64,000 bases of DNA, taken from positions 868,001 through 932,000 of the forward strand of contig NZ_CP147918.1 of the NCBI RefSeq assembly GCF_039645975.1, given 5' to 3'. The translations under genes were made by a program, and so were the position numbers. The notes beneath the pieces are model-generated. The model did not search any database. It saw only the letters and a list, made by a program, of their open reading frames with translations, and had not been told where the DNA came from. The DNA is from Sulfurimonas sp. HSL-1716 (lineage in GTDB: Bacteria; Campylobacterota; Campylobacteria; Campylobacterales; Sulfurimonadaceae). Positions 18,541 to 26,979 of the stretch are shown in pieces; position 1 is the first letter of the stretch, and each line of letters begins with the position of its first letter.

Positions 18541-19012
18541 AAAAATATATGCGGATTTTGGTTATTTGATTTTATTGGCGGCTTCATTCGGTGCGGTTTT
18601 TGTGCTGGGTGCCATCGTCGCTCCCGTAATATTTCATACTGACAGGCTGGCTGTCGATCTTTTGATAGACCATTATAACGAAGGCGTTATAATGAGTGAA
18701 ATATTTTTAAGATTCAGTTATTTTATCTATTTTCTCGCTTTTAGTGTCGCGCTGTATGAAGCGGTGATGTATAAAACAGGACAAAGGGACAAGACACTTT
18801 TTTATTCCGCATTTCTTGTCGTAGCGACATCGTTAATGTTCAGCGGCGTATATGTTCCGAAAATACTTGAACTACAGGCTATGGGCAGGGAAGCGACGAC
18901 AAGCGATACTTTTGACAACCTGCATATAGCCAGCGAGATAGATTTTAAGATACTTGCCGCGGCTTTGATCGTTTTGTTTATCAGACGTCTTATGCTGCTT
19001 AGACGCAGCTGA
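18533..19012 (+). CDS. DUF4149 (TMEM205-like) four-helix membrane protein
   Basis: A 159-residue membrane protein with four hydrophobic helices (about 10-32, 59-80, 90-110, 135-152). The first helix contains LLAASFGAVFVLGAIVAPVIF, the second motif region is IMSEIFLRFSYF, and an amphipathic stretch lies near the end. This pattern fits the DUF4149 domain, whose function is unknown. It overlaps prmC by eight bases and ends exactly against the convergent J-domain gene. Confidence 0.75.
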   Translation: MNKKIYADFGYLILLAASFGAVFVLGAIVAPVIFHTDRLAVDLLIDHYNEGVIMSEIFLRFSYFIYFLAFSVALYEAVMYKTGQRDKTLFYSAFLVVATSLMFSGVYVPKILELQAMGREATTSDTFDNLHIASEIDFKILAAALIVLFIRRLMLLRRS

Positions 19013-19315
19013 TCAAATACTGTTTTTCTTCGTCCCGAATTTCTCTTCCCACCACTCTTGCGGTGACATGCTTGTTTTTTTCAGACTCTCTTCATCAAAA
19101 GGATAATCATAATTGTTACAGTAGGCAAGAAGTATCTCGTAGGCTTCGTTTATCTGCGCACTCATTTTTGTGGCGGTTTTTGCATCGTTTTTGTGTTTAT
19201 CCGGATGCCATTTCTTTATCAGTGTCTTGTATCTGTTTTTTATTTCTGCAAGGGAGGCTTTTTCACCAAGGCCGAGGAGTGTTTTGGCCTTGATGAGTTT
19301 TTCAAAGGAGGACAA
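19013..19315 (-). CDS. Short J-domain (DnaJ-like) protein
   Basis: A 100-residue protein with a single J domain (about 10-70): LLGLGEKASLAEIKNRYKTLIKKWHPDKHKN. The HPD tripeptide needed to stimulate DnaK is intact. There is no Gly/Phe region, zinc domain or C-terminal substrate-binding domain, so it can only be a targeting co-chaperone. The tail has PQEWWEEKFGT. It lies seven bases after ftsZ on the same strand, at the end of the ppiD-like/ftsA/ftsZ run. A link to division is suggested by position only. Confidence 0.85.
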   Translation of the reverse strand: MSSFEKLIKAKTLLGLGEKASLAEIKNRYKTLIKKWHPDKHKNDAKTATKMSAQINEAYEILLAYCNNYDYPFDEESLKKTSMSPQEWWEEKFGTKKNSI

Positions 19316-19322
19316 AATCGGA

Positions 19323-20438
19323 TCAGTCTTGTTGTCTTCTCATATATGTCGGTACTTCAAGGTAATCATCACCTATATCGCCGCCGACGACAAGTCTAGG
19401 ACGAACAACGGCTCTTGGAGGTGCTTTTACTTCAGGTTCAAAATTGCTGTTATTTGTGTTGATATCTTTTTCAAATCCTGTCGCGACAAGAGTGATACGG
19501 ACAAAGTCTTCAGGAAGAGAGTCATCTGTAGATGTACCGAAGATAACTTCCGCATCTTCGTGTGCGCTTTCATGTACGACTTCCATAGAGTTGGCAAGTT
19601 CCATCATAGGAAAGTTCGGATGCATATTGAAGTGTACAAGAACACCCAGCGCTCCATTGATAGACATATTGTCAAGCAGCGGAGATTCGATAGCGGCTTT
19701 GATGGCTTCATAAGCTGCGTTTTCACCTTGATGCTCGCCCACACCCATAAGTGCCATACCGCGATGGCTCATAACGGTTTGTAGATCGGCAAAGTCAAGA
19801 TTGATATCGTTATCGCCGCTTGAGAGAATAACACCCGATGTTCCGCTTACGGCTTGAGCTAAAACGGAATCAACAATCTTAAAGCTCTCTTTCATACCGA
19901 GTTTACGGTCTATGATGGAAAGAAGTTTGTCATTTGGGATGACAACGATAGAATCGCTTTCTTGTTTTAACTCTTCAAGTCCCGTTTCTGCAAGCTTCAG
20001 GCGTTTTTTGCCTTCAAACACAAACGGTTTAGTGACGATAGATATGGTTAATGCACCGACCTCTTTTGCGATCTGCGCAACGACCGGAGCAGCACCTGTT
20101 CCCGTTCCTCCGCCAAGACCGGCCGCGACAAAGACGATATCAGCGCCCTCAAGTGCAGTACGGATCTCATCGTAACTCTCCAATGCGGATTCTTTGCCGA
20201 TCTCAGGCTTCATACCTGCTCCGAGACCTTTGGTAAGTTTCGTACCGATCTGTATTCTTGTAGACGCGCTTGACTCTTCGAGGACCTGAGCATCGGTATT
20301 GACGACTATCATGTCGATACCGTTTACCCCTTCTCGAAGCATATGCCCTATCATATTACCGCCGCCGCCGCCGACACCGACTGCTACTATCCGAGCTCCG
20401 TTTGTAGCTCTTGCTTCTTCTACTGAAAATGGATCCAT
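19323..20438 (-). CDS. ftsZ: Cell division GTPase FtsZ
   Basis: Tubulin-like GTPase that polymerises at mid-cell into the Z ring. The N-terminus has the nucleotide-binding VGVGGGGGNM. The tubulin signature GGGTGTGAAPVVA and the T7-loop synergy region (NLDFADL) are intact. The C-terminus ends in EVPTYMRRQQD, the conserved peptide that binds FtsA. I choose ATG 20438 (371 residues) over a GTG nine bases upstream. AAAGGAG at 20447-20453 is spaced 8 bases from the ATG but would overlap the GTG. It lies 27 bases after ftsA. Confidence 0.97.
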   Translation of the reverse strand: MDPFSVEEARATNGARIVAVGVGGGGGNMIGHMLREGVNGIDMIVVNTDAQVLEESSASTRIQIGTKLTKGLGAGMKPEIGKESALESYDEIRTALEGADIVFVAAGLGGGTGTGAAPVVAQIAKEVGALTISIVTKPFVFEGKKRLKLAETGLEELKQESDSIVVIPNDKLLSIIDRKLGMKESFKIVDSVLAQAVSGTSGVILSSGDNDINLDFADLQTVMSHRGMALMGVGEHQGENAAYEAIKAAIESPLLDNMSINGALGVLVHFNMHPNFPMMELANSMEVVHESAHEDAEVIFGTSTDDSLPEDFVRITLVATGFEKDINTNNSNFEPEVKAPPRAVVRPRLVVGGDIGDDYLEVPTYMRRQQD

Positions 20439-20465
20439 CTTACACACTCCTTTGATTTAACTTGC

Positions 20466-21830
20466 TTAAAATAACTGGGTAGCCCAATTCCAAAATTTTG
20501 AGACTACAGTCGCTTCATCTCTTTTCTTCTCTTTCTCATTCGGCAATTTCGCCAGTTTTGATTTTATATCGTTTTCCGGCGGAACGGGAATGGAATTTTC
20601 CACTATTTCATCTGAATTGAAATCAACCGTACTGTCTTGAACCGGAGGTTCGCCGTGATGTCTCATACGTTTGTTTACGTCTATCTCGTAAGGAGAGTAG
20701 TTATCTGCTGCATATTTGATGAGTCCGAGTGCCGCTGAAAATTGCGGACCTCTGACATCATCATAAAGTCCGTCCATTTCAGGAGCTTGCGCAAGGCGTA
20801 CTGGCATATTGTCAAAGATGGCGACTGCCAGTTCCCTGATCCCGTCCATATTGCTAAAACCGCCTGTTAAAACGACACCGGCTCCCAAGTGTTCTTTGAG
20901 TCCGCTTTTTTCCAATGACTGCGCTATTATCATCAGTGTCTCTTCAACTCTCGCGTAGATGACGTTATGGACCACTTCCAACGATACTTCATGCGTGGAG
21001 CTTTCATCTCCGATGATCGGGAGTTCTATAAGGTCGTTGCTCGGAGTGTTTAAAGAACCGTAGTTCATCTTGACTCTTTCAGCGACGTTGAGCGGAGTGT
21101 GAAGAGCCATGGAAAGATCGTTCGTTATATGATTGGAACCGACGCCCAAGAAGTCATTGTATCGTATGGAGTTTCCGGAATGGACGACTATATTGCAGGT
21201 GTTTCCGCCCATATCTATGACCGCGACACCCAGCTCTTTTTCATCATGGTTTAAAACGGCGATGGCAGAAGCATACCCTGAGAGTATAACGTTCTCGACT
21301 TCTACTCCGGCTGCCTTAACTGCTTTTCGCAGGTTATGAAGATTTGATTTTTGCGTAGTTATGATATGTGTTTCGACTTCGAGTCTTGAAGCGTTCATAC
21401 CCAGAGGATCTTCGATAAAGTCCTGCTCATCCACTTTGAAGTTGTACGGAAGTGCATGAAGGACTTCATATTCGTTTGGGATGTTCGCATTATATAAAGA
21501 GGTATGCATAACGCGGTTTATCTCTTTGACGCTTATCTCTTTATGCGGAATATTTACGATACCGCTGGAGTTAAGACTTTTAGTGTATGCTCCGGATATG
21601 GAGACGATGGCATTTTTTATGTCTATGCCCGCGACACGTTTGGCATCTGACAGAGCGTTTCTTATAGATTTCGATGCTAACTCGATGTTAGTTATACTGC
21701 CTTTTTTTAAGCCTTGAGCTTTGGCTTTTCCTGAACCTGTAATCTGTATATTGCCATTTTCGTTTATGTCCGCGATAATCGCGCTAACTTTAGTTGATCC
21801 TATATCTATGGCTAAAACAGTTTTGTTCAA
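20466..21830 (-). CDS. ftsA: Cell division protein FtsA
   Basis: Actin-like ATPase that tethers FtsZ filaments to the membrane and recruits later divisome proteins. The 454-residue protein has phosphate-1 loop AIDIGSTKVSAI (7-18), the FtsA-specific 1C domain (about 85-165), phosphate-2 VAVIDMGGNTCN and the adenosine loop GVVLTGGFSNMDG. A variable linker (about 385-440) ends in an amphipathic membrane-targeting helix, SKFWNWATQLF. The start is TTG (21830), one base after the stop of the PpiD-like gene, so translation is probably coupled. Confidence 0.95.
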   Translation of the reverse strand: MNKTVLAIDIGSTKVSAIIADINENGNIQITGSGKAKAQGLKKGSITNIELASKSIRNALSDAKRVAGIDIKNAIVSISGAYTKSLNSSGIVNIPHKEISVKEINRVMHTSLYNANIPNEYEVLHALPYNFKVDEQDFIEDPLGMNASRLEVETHIITTQKSNLHNLRKAVKAAGVEVENVILSGYASAIAVLNHDEKELGVAVIDMGGNTCNIVVHSGNSIRYNDFLGVGSNHITNDLSMALHTPLNVAERVKMNYGSLNTPSNDLIELPIIGDESSTHEVSLEVVHNVIYARVEETLMIIAQSLEKSGLKEHLGAGVVLTGGFSNMDGIRELAVAIFDNMPVRLAQAPEMDGLYDDVRGPQFSAALGLIKYAADNYSPYEIDVNKRMRHHGEPPVQDSTVDFNSDEIVENSIPVPPENDIKSKLAKLPNEKEKKRDEATVVSKFWNWATQLF

Positions 21831-21831
21831 C

Positions 21832-23298
21832 TTACAGTCCTTCTACAAATATTTCGGTTTTAAAACGCTTTTTCAACATTTTAAGCAGGTTTTGATTTAA
21901 TAGATCAGTTCTTAGCTTAACTATAACAGAATCAACATTCTCTTTGGAATCATCGAGCAACTTTTGTTCCAAAATATTAAATAAAACTATTTTTTTATTA
22001 CCTAGAGTAACAAAACCGCGTTTTTTGTTATTCTTAAAAAGCTGATTTAAGAACTCTGTTCCCTCTTGTTCGGTCAGTCCCGGTATTTTACCGCCGTCTT
22101 TTACCGTTATAAAATCGGTATTTTTCCCGTTAAATGTAGCTACGGAGTCTTGAGCGAGTTTTTGCAGCTGGCTCTCTTTTCCTTCTGCAAGATAAACTGC
22201 CAGAACTTCGGCTTTAGCCGCTTCGAAGCTTTTTGGAGCCGACGGATTTGTTTTGTCAAGTTTGATGATGACATACTTGCCGTTTATAAGTTTTGGTTTC
22301 AGGTAAGGTTTTGCATCTGTTAGTTCCGATAGCTCTTTTAAGATATCTGCATTAAAAATATTTTTTGAACTGCTTAAAGATGCATTTTTGATAACGATAC
22401 TTTTATCAAGTTCCCCTTTTTTGTATGCTACGAACGTTCTGAGTGCTTCTTTTTTTGTTTCTTCTTTGTTGAGCATTGCGGTAATGAGTTCTCTAGCATC
22501 GTCGGGGATCTTGATTTTTCCGTCTATACTCGTAAACTGTGATTTATGAGCATTGTAATAATCCGTAAGTTCACCGTCTGTGTACTCTTTGTTCAGAGGC
22601 GTTTGCACTATATATGAGACATCATAGCTCGGTTCGCTCATAAAGTCCGATTTTCTTCCCTGCCAAAAAGCTTTCAGTTTCTCGTCGGACGTGTCCACTT
22701 TTATCATCGAACGGTCAAGGACTTTATAGTTTATCTTATCTGCTATATCGAGTATTGTATTTATGGACTGTTCTTCAAGTGCGGTGGGCTTTATGCTCAG
22801 CATATTCAATGTTTTTTGTATCAAAAGCTGTTTTCTTAACCCTCCTTCGTACTCTTTGGTAGAGAGGTTATTTCTGGAAAGTACGGTCTTGTAGAGGTCT
22901 TTGTCAAAAACACCGTTGGTCTGAAAACCTTTTTGAGATTTGATAAGATCGAAAACTTCCTTATCGCTTACTCTCAGATCATAACTGTTCGCGAGATTTA
23001 AGATAAGTGCCTGATTGATCAGCTGACTCAGAGCCTGTTTTTGAAGGCCGAAGCTTTTTGCTTGAGCTTCGTCAAACTTTCCTTGAAACATATTGTTAAA
23101 GTATGCGTACATACGGCCGTATTCCCGCTGGAGCTCACTGTAACTAATATCGACATCACCGACCTTTGCGGCCGCGCTTGCTTTTTTGCCGTAGTTGTAC
23201 TGCCCCCAGCCGACAAATCCCGCACCTATAAACGCTATTGTTGAGATCCAAATCGTTATAACTAACCATTTACGGTGTCTTTGCATCCATGAAATCAT
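21832..23298 (-). CDS. PpiD-like membrane-anchored periplasmic chaperone
   Basis: A 488-residue protein with a short cytoplasmic N-terminus, one membrane anchor (about 10-30, ending GAGFVGWGQYNYG) and a large periplasmic part. The SurA_N-type chaperone domain (about 38-170) starts with AAKVGDVDISYSELQREYGR and includes the QKQALSQLINQALI helix, as in PpiD/SurA. I do not see a convincing parvulin catalytic domain in the middle, so isomerase activity is doubtful. The expected role is to help proteins fold after Sec export. It is the first gene of the ftsA/ftsZ operon, an order I recall from other Campylobacterota. Confidence 0.85.
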   Translation of the reverse strand: MISWMQRHRKWLVITIWISTIAFIGAGFVGWGQYNYGKKASAAAKVGDVDISYSELQREYGRMYAYFNNMFQGKFDEAQAKSFGLQKQALSQLINQALILNLANSYDLRVSDKEVFDLIKSQKGFQTNGVFDKDLYKTVLSRNNLSTKEYEGGLRKQLLIQKTLNMLSIKPTALEEQSINTILDIADKINYKVLDRSMIKVDTSDEKLKAFWQGRKSDFMSEPSYDVSYIVQTPLNKEYTDGELTDYYNAHKSQFTSIDGKIKIPDDARELITAMLNKEETKKEALRTFVAYKKGELDKSIVIKNASLSSSKNIFNADILKELSELTDAKPYLKPKLINGKYVIIKLDKTNPSAPKSFEAAKAEVLAVYLAEGKESQLQKLAQDSVATFNGKNTDFITVKDGGKIPGLTEQEGTEFLNQLFKNNKKRGFVTLGNKKIVLFNILEQKLLDDSKENVDSVIVKLRTDLLNQNLLKMLKKRFKTEIFVEGL

Positions 23299-23329
23299 AA
23301 AAAATAAACCTTATTTTGAAAATTTGGTT

Positions 23330-23335
23330 ATTCTA
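23330..23335 (-). promoter_or_regulatory. -10 element for the ppiD-like/ftsA/ftsZ operon
   Basis: TAGAAT on the minus strand, 31 bases before the ATG at 23298. It lies in the 104-base gap shared with divergent bioA. AAGG about 10 bases before the start can serve as ribosome-binding site. Motif-based. Confidence 0.35.
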
Positions 23336-23374
23336 TGATATTTCGTATTAAAGCTGTATAAAAAAAGCTACTTT

Positions 23375-23383
23375 TGGTATGAT
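23375..23383 (+). promoter_or_regulatory. Extended -10 promoter of bioA
   Basis: TG at 23375-23376, one spacer, then TATGAT at 23378-23383. It overlaps an upstream in-frame ATG at 23379. Transcription from it would start near 23390 and leave that ATG out of the message. This supports ATG 23403, which has AAAGGAAGA in front, as the bioA start. Confidence 0.45.
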
Positions 23384-23402
23384 TTTGCAAAAGGAAGAGA
23401 AT

Positions 23403-24698
23403 ATGAATAATTTACAACTATCGAATCAGGATCTAGAGCATATTTGGCACCCTTGTACACAGATGAAAGATCATGAGTTTTTACCGATTATCCCTGTAAA
23501 AAAGGCTCATGGCGTCTATCTGGAAGATTTTGAAGAAAACAGGTATATCGATGCTGTAAGCAGCTGGTGGGTAAACCTTTTCGGTCATACGAACAAGTAT
23601 ATAAATTCCAAGATAAAAGAGCAGCTTGATTCACTCGAACATGTCATCCTTGCGGGCTTTACCCATGAACCCATTATAAAACTTTCAAAAAGACTCGTAG
23701 AGCTGACTCCCGAAGGGCTGAACAAGTGTTTTTATGCAGACAACGGCTCAAGTGCCATCGAAGTTGCTTTGAAGATGAGTTATCATGCACATAAAAACAG
23801 CGGAAGAGAGAGGACACTTTTTGTTTCATTGAAAAACAGCTATCACGGAGAAACGATCGGTGCGCTTTCCGTAGGTGACGTCGAGCTTTACAAGGAGACC
23901 TACGAACCTCTTTTAATAAGCTCGATTCAGACCGAAGTACCGAAAGATCAAACTAAACAAGCAGCACTTAACGCTGCAAAAAAATTCGAAGAGCTGTGCG
24001 AGAGAAGAGCAGGAGAGATATCCGCGTTTATTGTCGAACCTCTTGTGCAGGGTGCAGGCTCTATGCATATGTACCATCCCGATTTTTTACTGCATGTGAG
24101 CTTTACCTGCAAGAAGTACGGGATCCATTTTATCGCAGATGAAGTGATGGTCGGTTTCGGTCGTACCGGCACGATGTTTGCGTGCGAACAAGCCGGTATA
24201 AATCCCGATTTTATGGTTCTGTCAAAAGGGTTGACAGGAGGGTATCTGCCGCTTTCTGTGGTGTTGACGACCGATGATATCTATAGTCTCTTTTATTGCG
24301 ATTACAGTGAGTATAAGGCTTTTTTACACTCACACAGTTATACCGGAAACGCTCTTGCATGTGCTGCTGCCAACGCCACTTTGGATATCTTTGAAGAAAA
24401 CGGTGTTATAGAAAATAACAAGAAAATATCTGCTTACATGTATGAAAAACTGCAAAAATTTCAAGAGTTGGATATCGTAGAAAATATTCGGCAGACAGGG
24501 ATGATATGCGCATTTGATCTTAAAGGTTTCACACCGCAGCAAAGAATCGGACTGAAGGTGTATCAGTATGGTTTGGATAACGGGGTATTGCTTCGTCCGT
24601 TAGGTTCGACTGTTTATTTTATGCCGCCTTACATCATAACACATGAAGAGATAGACAAGATGTTTGAGGTGGCTTTTGAGGCCGTAAAGACGCTTTGA
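23403..24698 (+). CDS. bioA: Adenosylmethionine-8-amino-7-oxononanoate aminotransferase
   Basis: PLP enzyme of biotin synthesis that converts KAPA to DAPA using S-adenosylmethionine as amino donor. The 431-residue protein opens with HIWHPCTQMKDHE, a hallmark of BioA, and has SSWWVNLFGHTN. The substrate/PLP motif FYADNGSSAIEVALKM, the Asp of IADEVMVGFGRTG and the Schiff-base Lys in LSKGLTGGYLPLS are all present. The start is chosen at 23403 because of a strong AAAGGAAGA; an ATG eight codons upstream overlaps the predicted promoter. It is a single gene, divergent from the ppiD-like operon and convergent with the aldolase-like gene. Confidence 0.95.
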   Translation: MNNLQLSNQDLEHIWHPCTQMKDHEFLPIIPVKKAHGVYLEDFEENRYIDAVSSWWVNLFGHTNKYINSKIKEQLDSLEHVILAGFTHEPIIKLSKRLVELTPEGLNKCFYADNGSSAIEVALKMSYHAHKNSGRERTLFVSLKNSYHGETIGALSVGDVELYKETYEPLLISSIQTEVPKDQTKQAALNAAKKFEELCERRAGEISAFIVEPLVQGAGSMHMYHPDFLLHVSFTCKKYGIHFIADEVMVGFGRTGTMFACEQAGINPDFMVLSKGLTGGYLPLSVVLTTDDIYSLFYCDYSEYKAFLHSHSYTGNALACAAANATLDIFEENGVIENNKKISAYMYEKLQKFQELDIVENIRQTGMICAFDLKGFTPQQRIGLKVYQYGLDNGVLLRPLGSTVYFMPPYIITHEEIDKMFEVAFEAVKTL

Positions 24699-24709
24699 CG
24701 AGCTAGAAT

Positions 24710-25300
24710 TTAATCGAAAGAGAGAGATTTTTTGTCTCTCTCAAGCATCAAAAGTCTACAGCTTTTTTCCAAGATGGCGAGCTTTTTTGCCATAAGATGA
24801 ATATCCCTGTTATATGCATAGATACCGTACCCGCGTATGACCATGATATCCGTATCGTTTGTTTTTAGATACTTTGTGATCTCGCTTTGGGCCCTGTCAT
24901 ACCAATCTTCAAACTGCTGAGGGCTGACGATATCCAAACGTCCGATCTCCATATATCCGAAATAATCTTTTGGGATTATGATGTTGTGATCGAGCGAATA
25001 AGCCGTCGTAAAAGGGGGCATTGTAAAAGTGACGAACTTGGCATCGCTTATTTGAGCATATATGTTTTTATGGATGTCTGCATCAAGACTCGCCTGTTTC
25101 CATCTATAATCTTTTTTGAAGTTAAGTTCTATGAGAGTTCTCTCATTAAGTGAATCGAAGATCGCATCGTCCGTATTTATGATGAACTGATTCGAGTCTG
25201 TCTTGGCCGATATGGAACCGTGATAGATCCCAAAGAAATCCTTCCTGAACATGGAGAGGGAAAATGTTTTGATCTGAGATTGTACGAGTTGTTTATTCAT
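24710..25300 (-). CDS. Class II aldolase/adducin-fold protein lacking metal ligands
   Basis: A 196-residue protein that aligns along its length with class II aldolases such as FucA. It has DFFGIYHGSISAKTDSNQFIIN for the GNVS region, DADIHKNIYAQISDAKFVTF for the Glu/His region, and a C-terminal helix IHLMAKKLAILEKSCRLL. The metal-binding residues are gone. The HNH pair of FucA is F92 and M94, the third His is Y158, and the catalytic Glu is D73. Aldolase chemistry is therefore unlikely, and a binding or structural role is possible. It lies downstream of sorB on the same strand. Its start codon is nine bases after a 10-base-pair hairpin, without a free Shine-Dalgarno. Confidence 0.75.
   Translation of the reverse strand: MNKQLVQSQIKTFSLSMFRKDFFGIYHGSISAKTDSNQFIINTDDAIFDSLNERTLIELNFKKDYRWKQASLDADIHKNIYAQISDAKFVTFTMPPFTTAYSLDHNIIIPKDYFGYMEIGRLDIVSPQQFEDWYDRAQSEITKYLKTNDTDIMVIRGYGIYAYNRDIHLMAKKLAILEKSCRLLMLERDKKSLSFD
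24720..24742 (-). terminator. Hairpin at the bioA / aldolase-like convergent end
   Basis: An 8-base-pair perfect stem (24720-24727 with 24735-24742) and a 7-base loop, lying inside the last codons of the aldolase-like gene. On the minus strand the 3' arm is followed by TTTCGATT, so it may end that transcript. It may also slow transcripts from bioA, whose stop is 22 bases to the left. The T-run is poor, so confidence is modest. Confidence 0.4.
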
Positions 25301-25309
25301 AAGATAATT

Positions 25310-25401
25310 GTATCCAAAAACCGCTCTTTTGGATACTTGGATGAGAGGGATATGAAAGAGCGGCGCATATATGCAAAGAAGATCCGCATACAGCCGCTCT
25401 T
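25310..25401 (-). promoter_or_regulatory. Alternative RNA hairpins between sorB and the aldolase-like gene
   Basis: Three mutually complementary blocks lie here: 25321-25329, 25355-25364 and 25393-25401. The middle block can pair with either outer one over nine bases. A separate perfect 10-base-pair hairpin (25310-25319 with 25327-25336, 7-base loop) holds the first block in its loop and 3' arm. In the minus-strand message the first fold could end sorAB transcription. The last hairpin sits nine bases before the aldolase-like start and buries its only GGA. This fits a terminator or attenuator, but is unproven. Confidence 0.4.
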
Positions 25402-25409
25402 ATAATGGC

Positions 25410-25709
25410 TTATTTGCCGTTTCCGTAGTGTTTGCTCAGGTAGTTTACGATGATTTTTGCATCCGATTTGGCGATAGGTGCTTTAAAGTGTGTTATCATC
25501 TTGTCTACTTTTGCCTTCCAAAACGCACGAGACTGCGGGCCCTGATTCGTGATATATCCAAAAGAGTGGCACATCAGACAGTTTGCGTTTACTTCGTCAA
25601 ACCCTTTACCCATCTTGATCTCATAAGAGATGTAGGGAACTTCGACGGCTTTACTGACCTGTGCGAACATCGCCGTACTAAATGCCAGTAGTAATAATAG
25701 TTTTTTCAT
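25410..25709 (-). CDS. sorB: Sulfite dehydrogenase cytochrome c subunit (SorB-like)
   Basis: A 99-residue periplasmic monoheme cytochrome. The signal peptide is at 1-16 (MKKLLLLLAFSTAMFAQ), and the heme-c site CLMCH is at 44-48 in the context VNANCLMCHSFGYITNQGPQ. This matches SorB, which takes electrons from the molybdenum subunit SorA. I use ATG 25709, since it begins a clean signal peptide and has GGGAGAAC upstream. A longer frame to 25781 would overlap the sorA 3' end and spoil the signal peptide. It follows sorA by 11 bases. Confidence 0.85.
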   Translation of the reverse strand: MKKLLLLLAFSTAMFAQVSKAVEVPYISYEIKMGKGFDEVNANCLMCHSFGYITNQGPQSRAFWKAKVDKMITHFKAPIAKSDAKIIVNYLSKHYGNGK

Positions 25710-25720
25710 CAGTTCTCCCT

Positions 25721-26926
25721 TTATGCGATTTTGATCGTTACTACGTCGATACCGTTGAATTTGTATCCGCCGTGGTTCCATTTGACGTCTTTTGTAAGAG
25801 GCTGTTCATTACCGAGTTTATCCACCGCTTTAGCCATGATTCTTACTTCGCCGTAGGTTTCGGGTTTAAAACTGTATCTAAATCCTCTGTACGCATAGCG
25901 TCCGGCTTTGCCGTCATCGAGTATGGCTGCTTCCCATGTTTTGCCGTCGTCTAAAGATATAAATACGTCTTTGATACCGATACCGCTGTCAAATGCAACA
26001 CCGCGTACAACCAGCTGCGAGCCGTATGCGACGGTCTCTCCGTTTGCAGGAAAACCTATGACGGATTTTACGTTCATAGTGGTAATCGGTTTGGTCGTTT
26101 TATATTTGTGCTCGGGAGTTTCGGACTCGGTTTCGTTATCCGGAACGCGGTAAGCGACATCCATAAAGAAAAGATTTTTGTATTTGTCAGTTACGGTGAT
26201 ATTGCTTAACATCTTGACCCAGCTGTCGGAGTAGTATCCGGGAAGAACCAGACGTACCGGATATCCGTTTAAGTACGGCAGGTCTTCGCCGTTCATCTCA
26301 TATGCAACGATGACGTGGTCATCCAGCTCGCTTAGATGAAGTTCGCGTACGAAGTTCGGGGTTTTGTAGTATGCTGCATTATCCAGACCGTTAAAACCAA
26401 TCCATTCGGATTCTTTTTGAAGTCCTGCGCGGTGAAGCAGATCGCTGAGTCTTACACCTTTCCATTTAGCACAGCCCATAGCACCGCTGCCCCATTGGAT
26501 ACCGCCTGTTATCGGCTGAAATGCCGAACGACTGTTTCCGCCGCACTGCATTACAGCAGTGACTTCGACCTGTTCAAAATCTTCTTTTAGCTGTTTGAGG
26601 GTTATCTGATAAGGAGTCTTTACCAAACCGTTTATGGAAATAGTGAACTTGTCTGTATCGTTATATGTCGGAATCTCAGGAAGATGCCATCTGACAAAGA
26701 ACTGATCGTTTGGAGTAATGGTTTGCGTAAAAGTTTCACGCGGTGCTTCCAGAAGCGGAGGACGGTCGGAATAGGTGATCATCGGCCGTTTTTCCGGAAA
26801 ATTGATTTTAGATATCGGTCTATTGTCTATAGGCTGTCTTGTGGTAGTTTCACTACCAAAAGCGCTGCTACCGACTGTAGCGGCTCCCATAACGGCAGCC
26901 GTTTTAAAGAAATCTCTTCTTTTCAT
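25721..26926 (-). CDS. sorA: Sulfite dehydrogenase molybdopterin subunit (SorA-like)
   Basis: Oxidises sulfite to sulfate in the periplasm with a molybdenum cofactor and passes electrons to a cytochrome c. The 401-residue protein has a Tat signal peptide (MKRRDFFKTAAVMGAATVGSSAFG). The sulfite oxidase-type Moco domain spans about 60-270, with the molybdenum-ligand cysteine C128 in VTAVMQCGGNSRSAF. The C-terminal dimerisation domain is at about 290-400, with DVFISLDDGKTWEAA. The sorB gene follows after 11 bases, and a LysR regulator is divergent. This supports sulfur-compound oxidation by the host. YedY (MsrP) is a less likely match because of the C-terminal domain. Confidence 0.92.
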   Translation of the reverse strand: MKRRDFFKTAAVMGAATVGSSAFGSETTTRQPIDNRPISKINFPEKRPMITYSDRPPLLEAPRETFTQTITPNDQFFVRWHLPEIPTYNDTDKFTISINGLVKTPYQITLKQLKEDFEQVEVTAVMQCGGNSRSAFQPITGGIQWGSGAMGCAKWKGVRLSDLLHRAGLQKESEWIGFNGLDNAAYYKTPNFVRELHLSELDDHVIVAYEMNGEDLPYLNGYPVRLVLPGYYSDSWVKMLSNITVTDKYKNLFFMDVAYRVPDNETESETPEHKYKTTKPITTMNVKSVIGFPANGETVAYGSQLVVRGVAFDSGIGIKDVFISLDDGKTWEAAILDDGKAGRYAYRGFRYSFKPETYGEVRIMAKAVDKLGNEQPLTKDVKWNHGGYKFNGIDVVTIKIA

Positions 26927-26953
26927 ATATTGCGTGTTCCTTTTTTTTTACGA

Positions 26954-26962
26954 ATTTTATCA
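26954..26962 (-). promoter_or_regulatory. Extended -10 promoter of sorAB
   Basis: On the minus strand TG (26962-26961), one base, then TAAAAT (26959-26954), lying 27 bases before the sorA ATG. AAAAGGAA just upstream of the start is a good ribosome-binding site. Motif-based. Confidence 0.4.
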
Positions 26963-26979
26963 TAAAAATTTGATAAAAC

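Noticed and set aside
19170-19784. Plus-strand 204-codon open frame
   Set aside because: Lies antisense to the J-domain gene and ftsZ, both certain genes; a shadow frame.
20439-20447. GTG at 20447 as the ftsZ start
   Set aside because: The Shine-Dalgarno AAAGGAG overlaps this codon, while the ATG at 20438 is spaced 8 bases from it.
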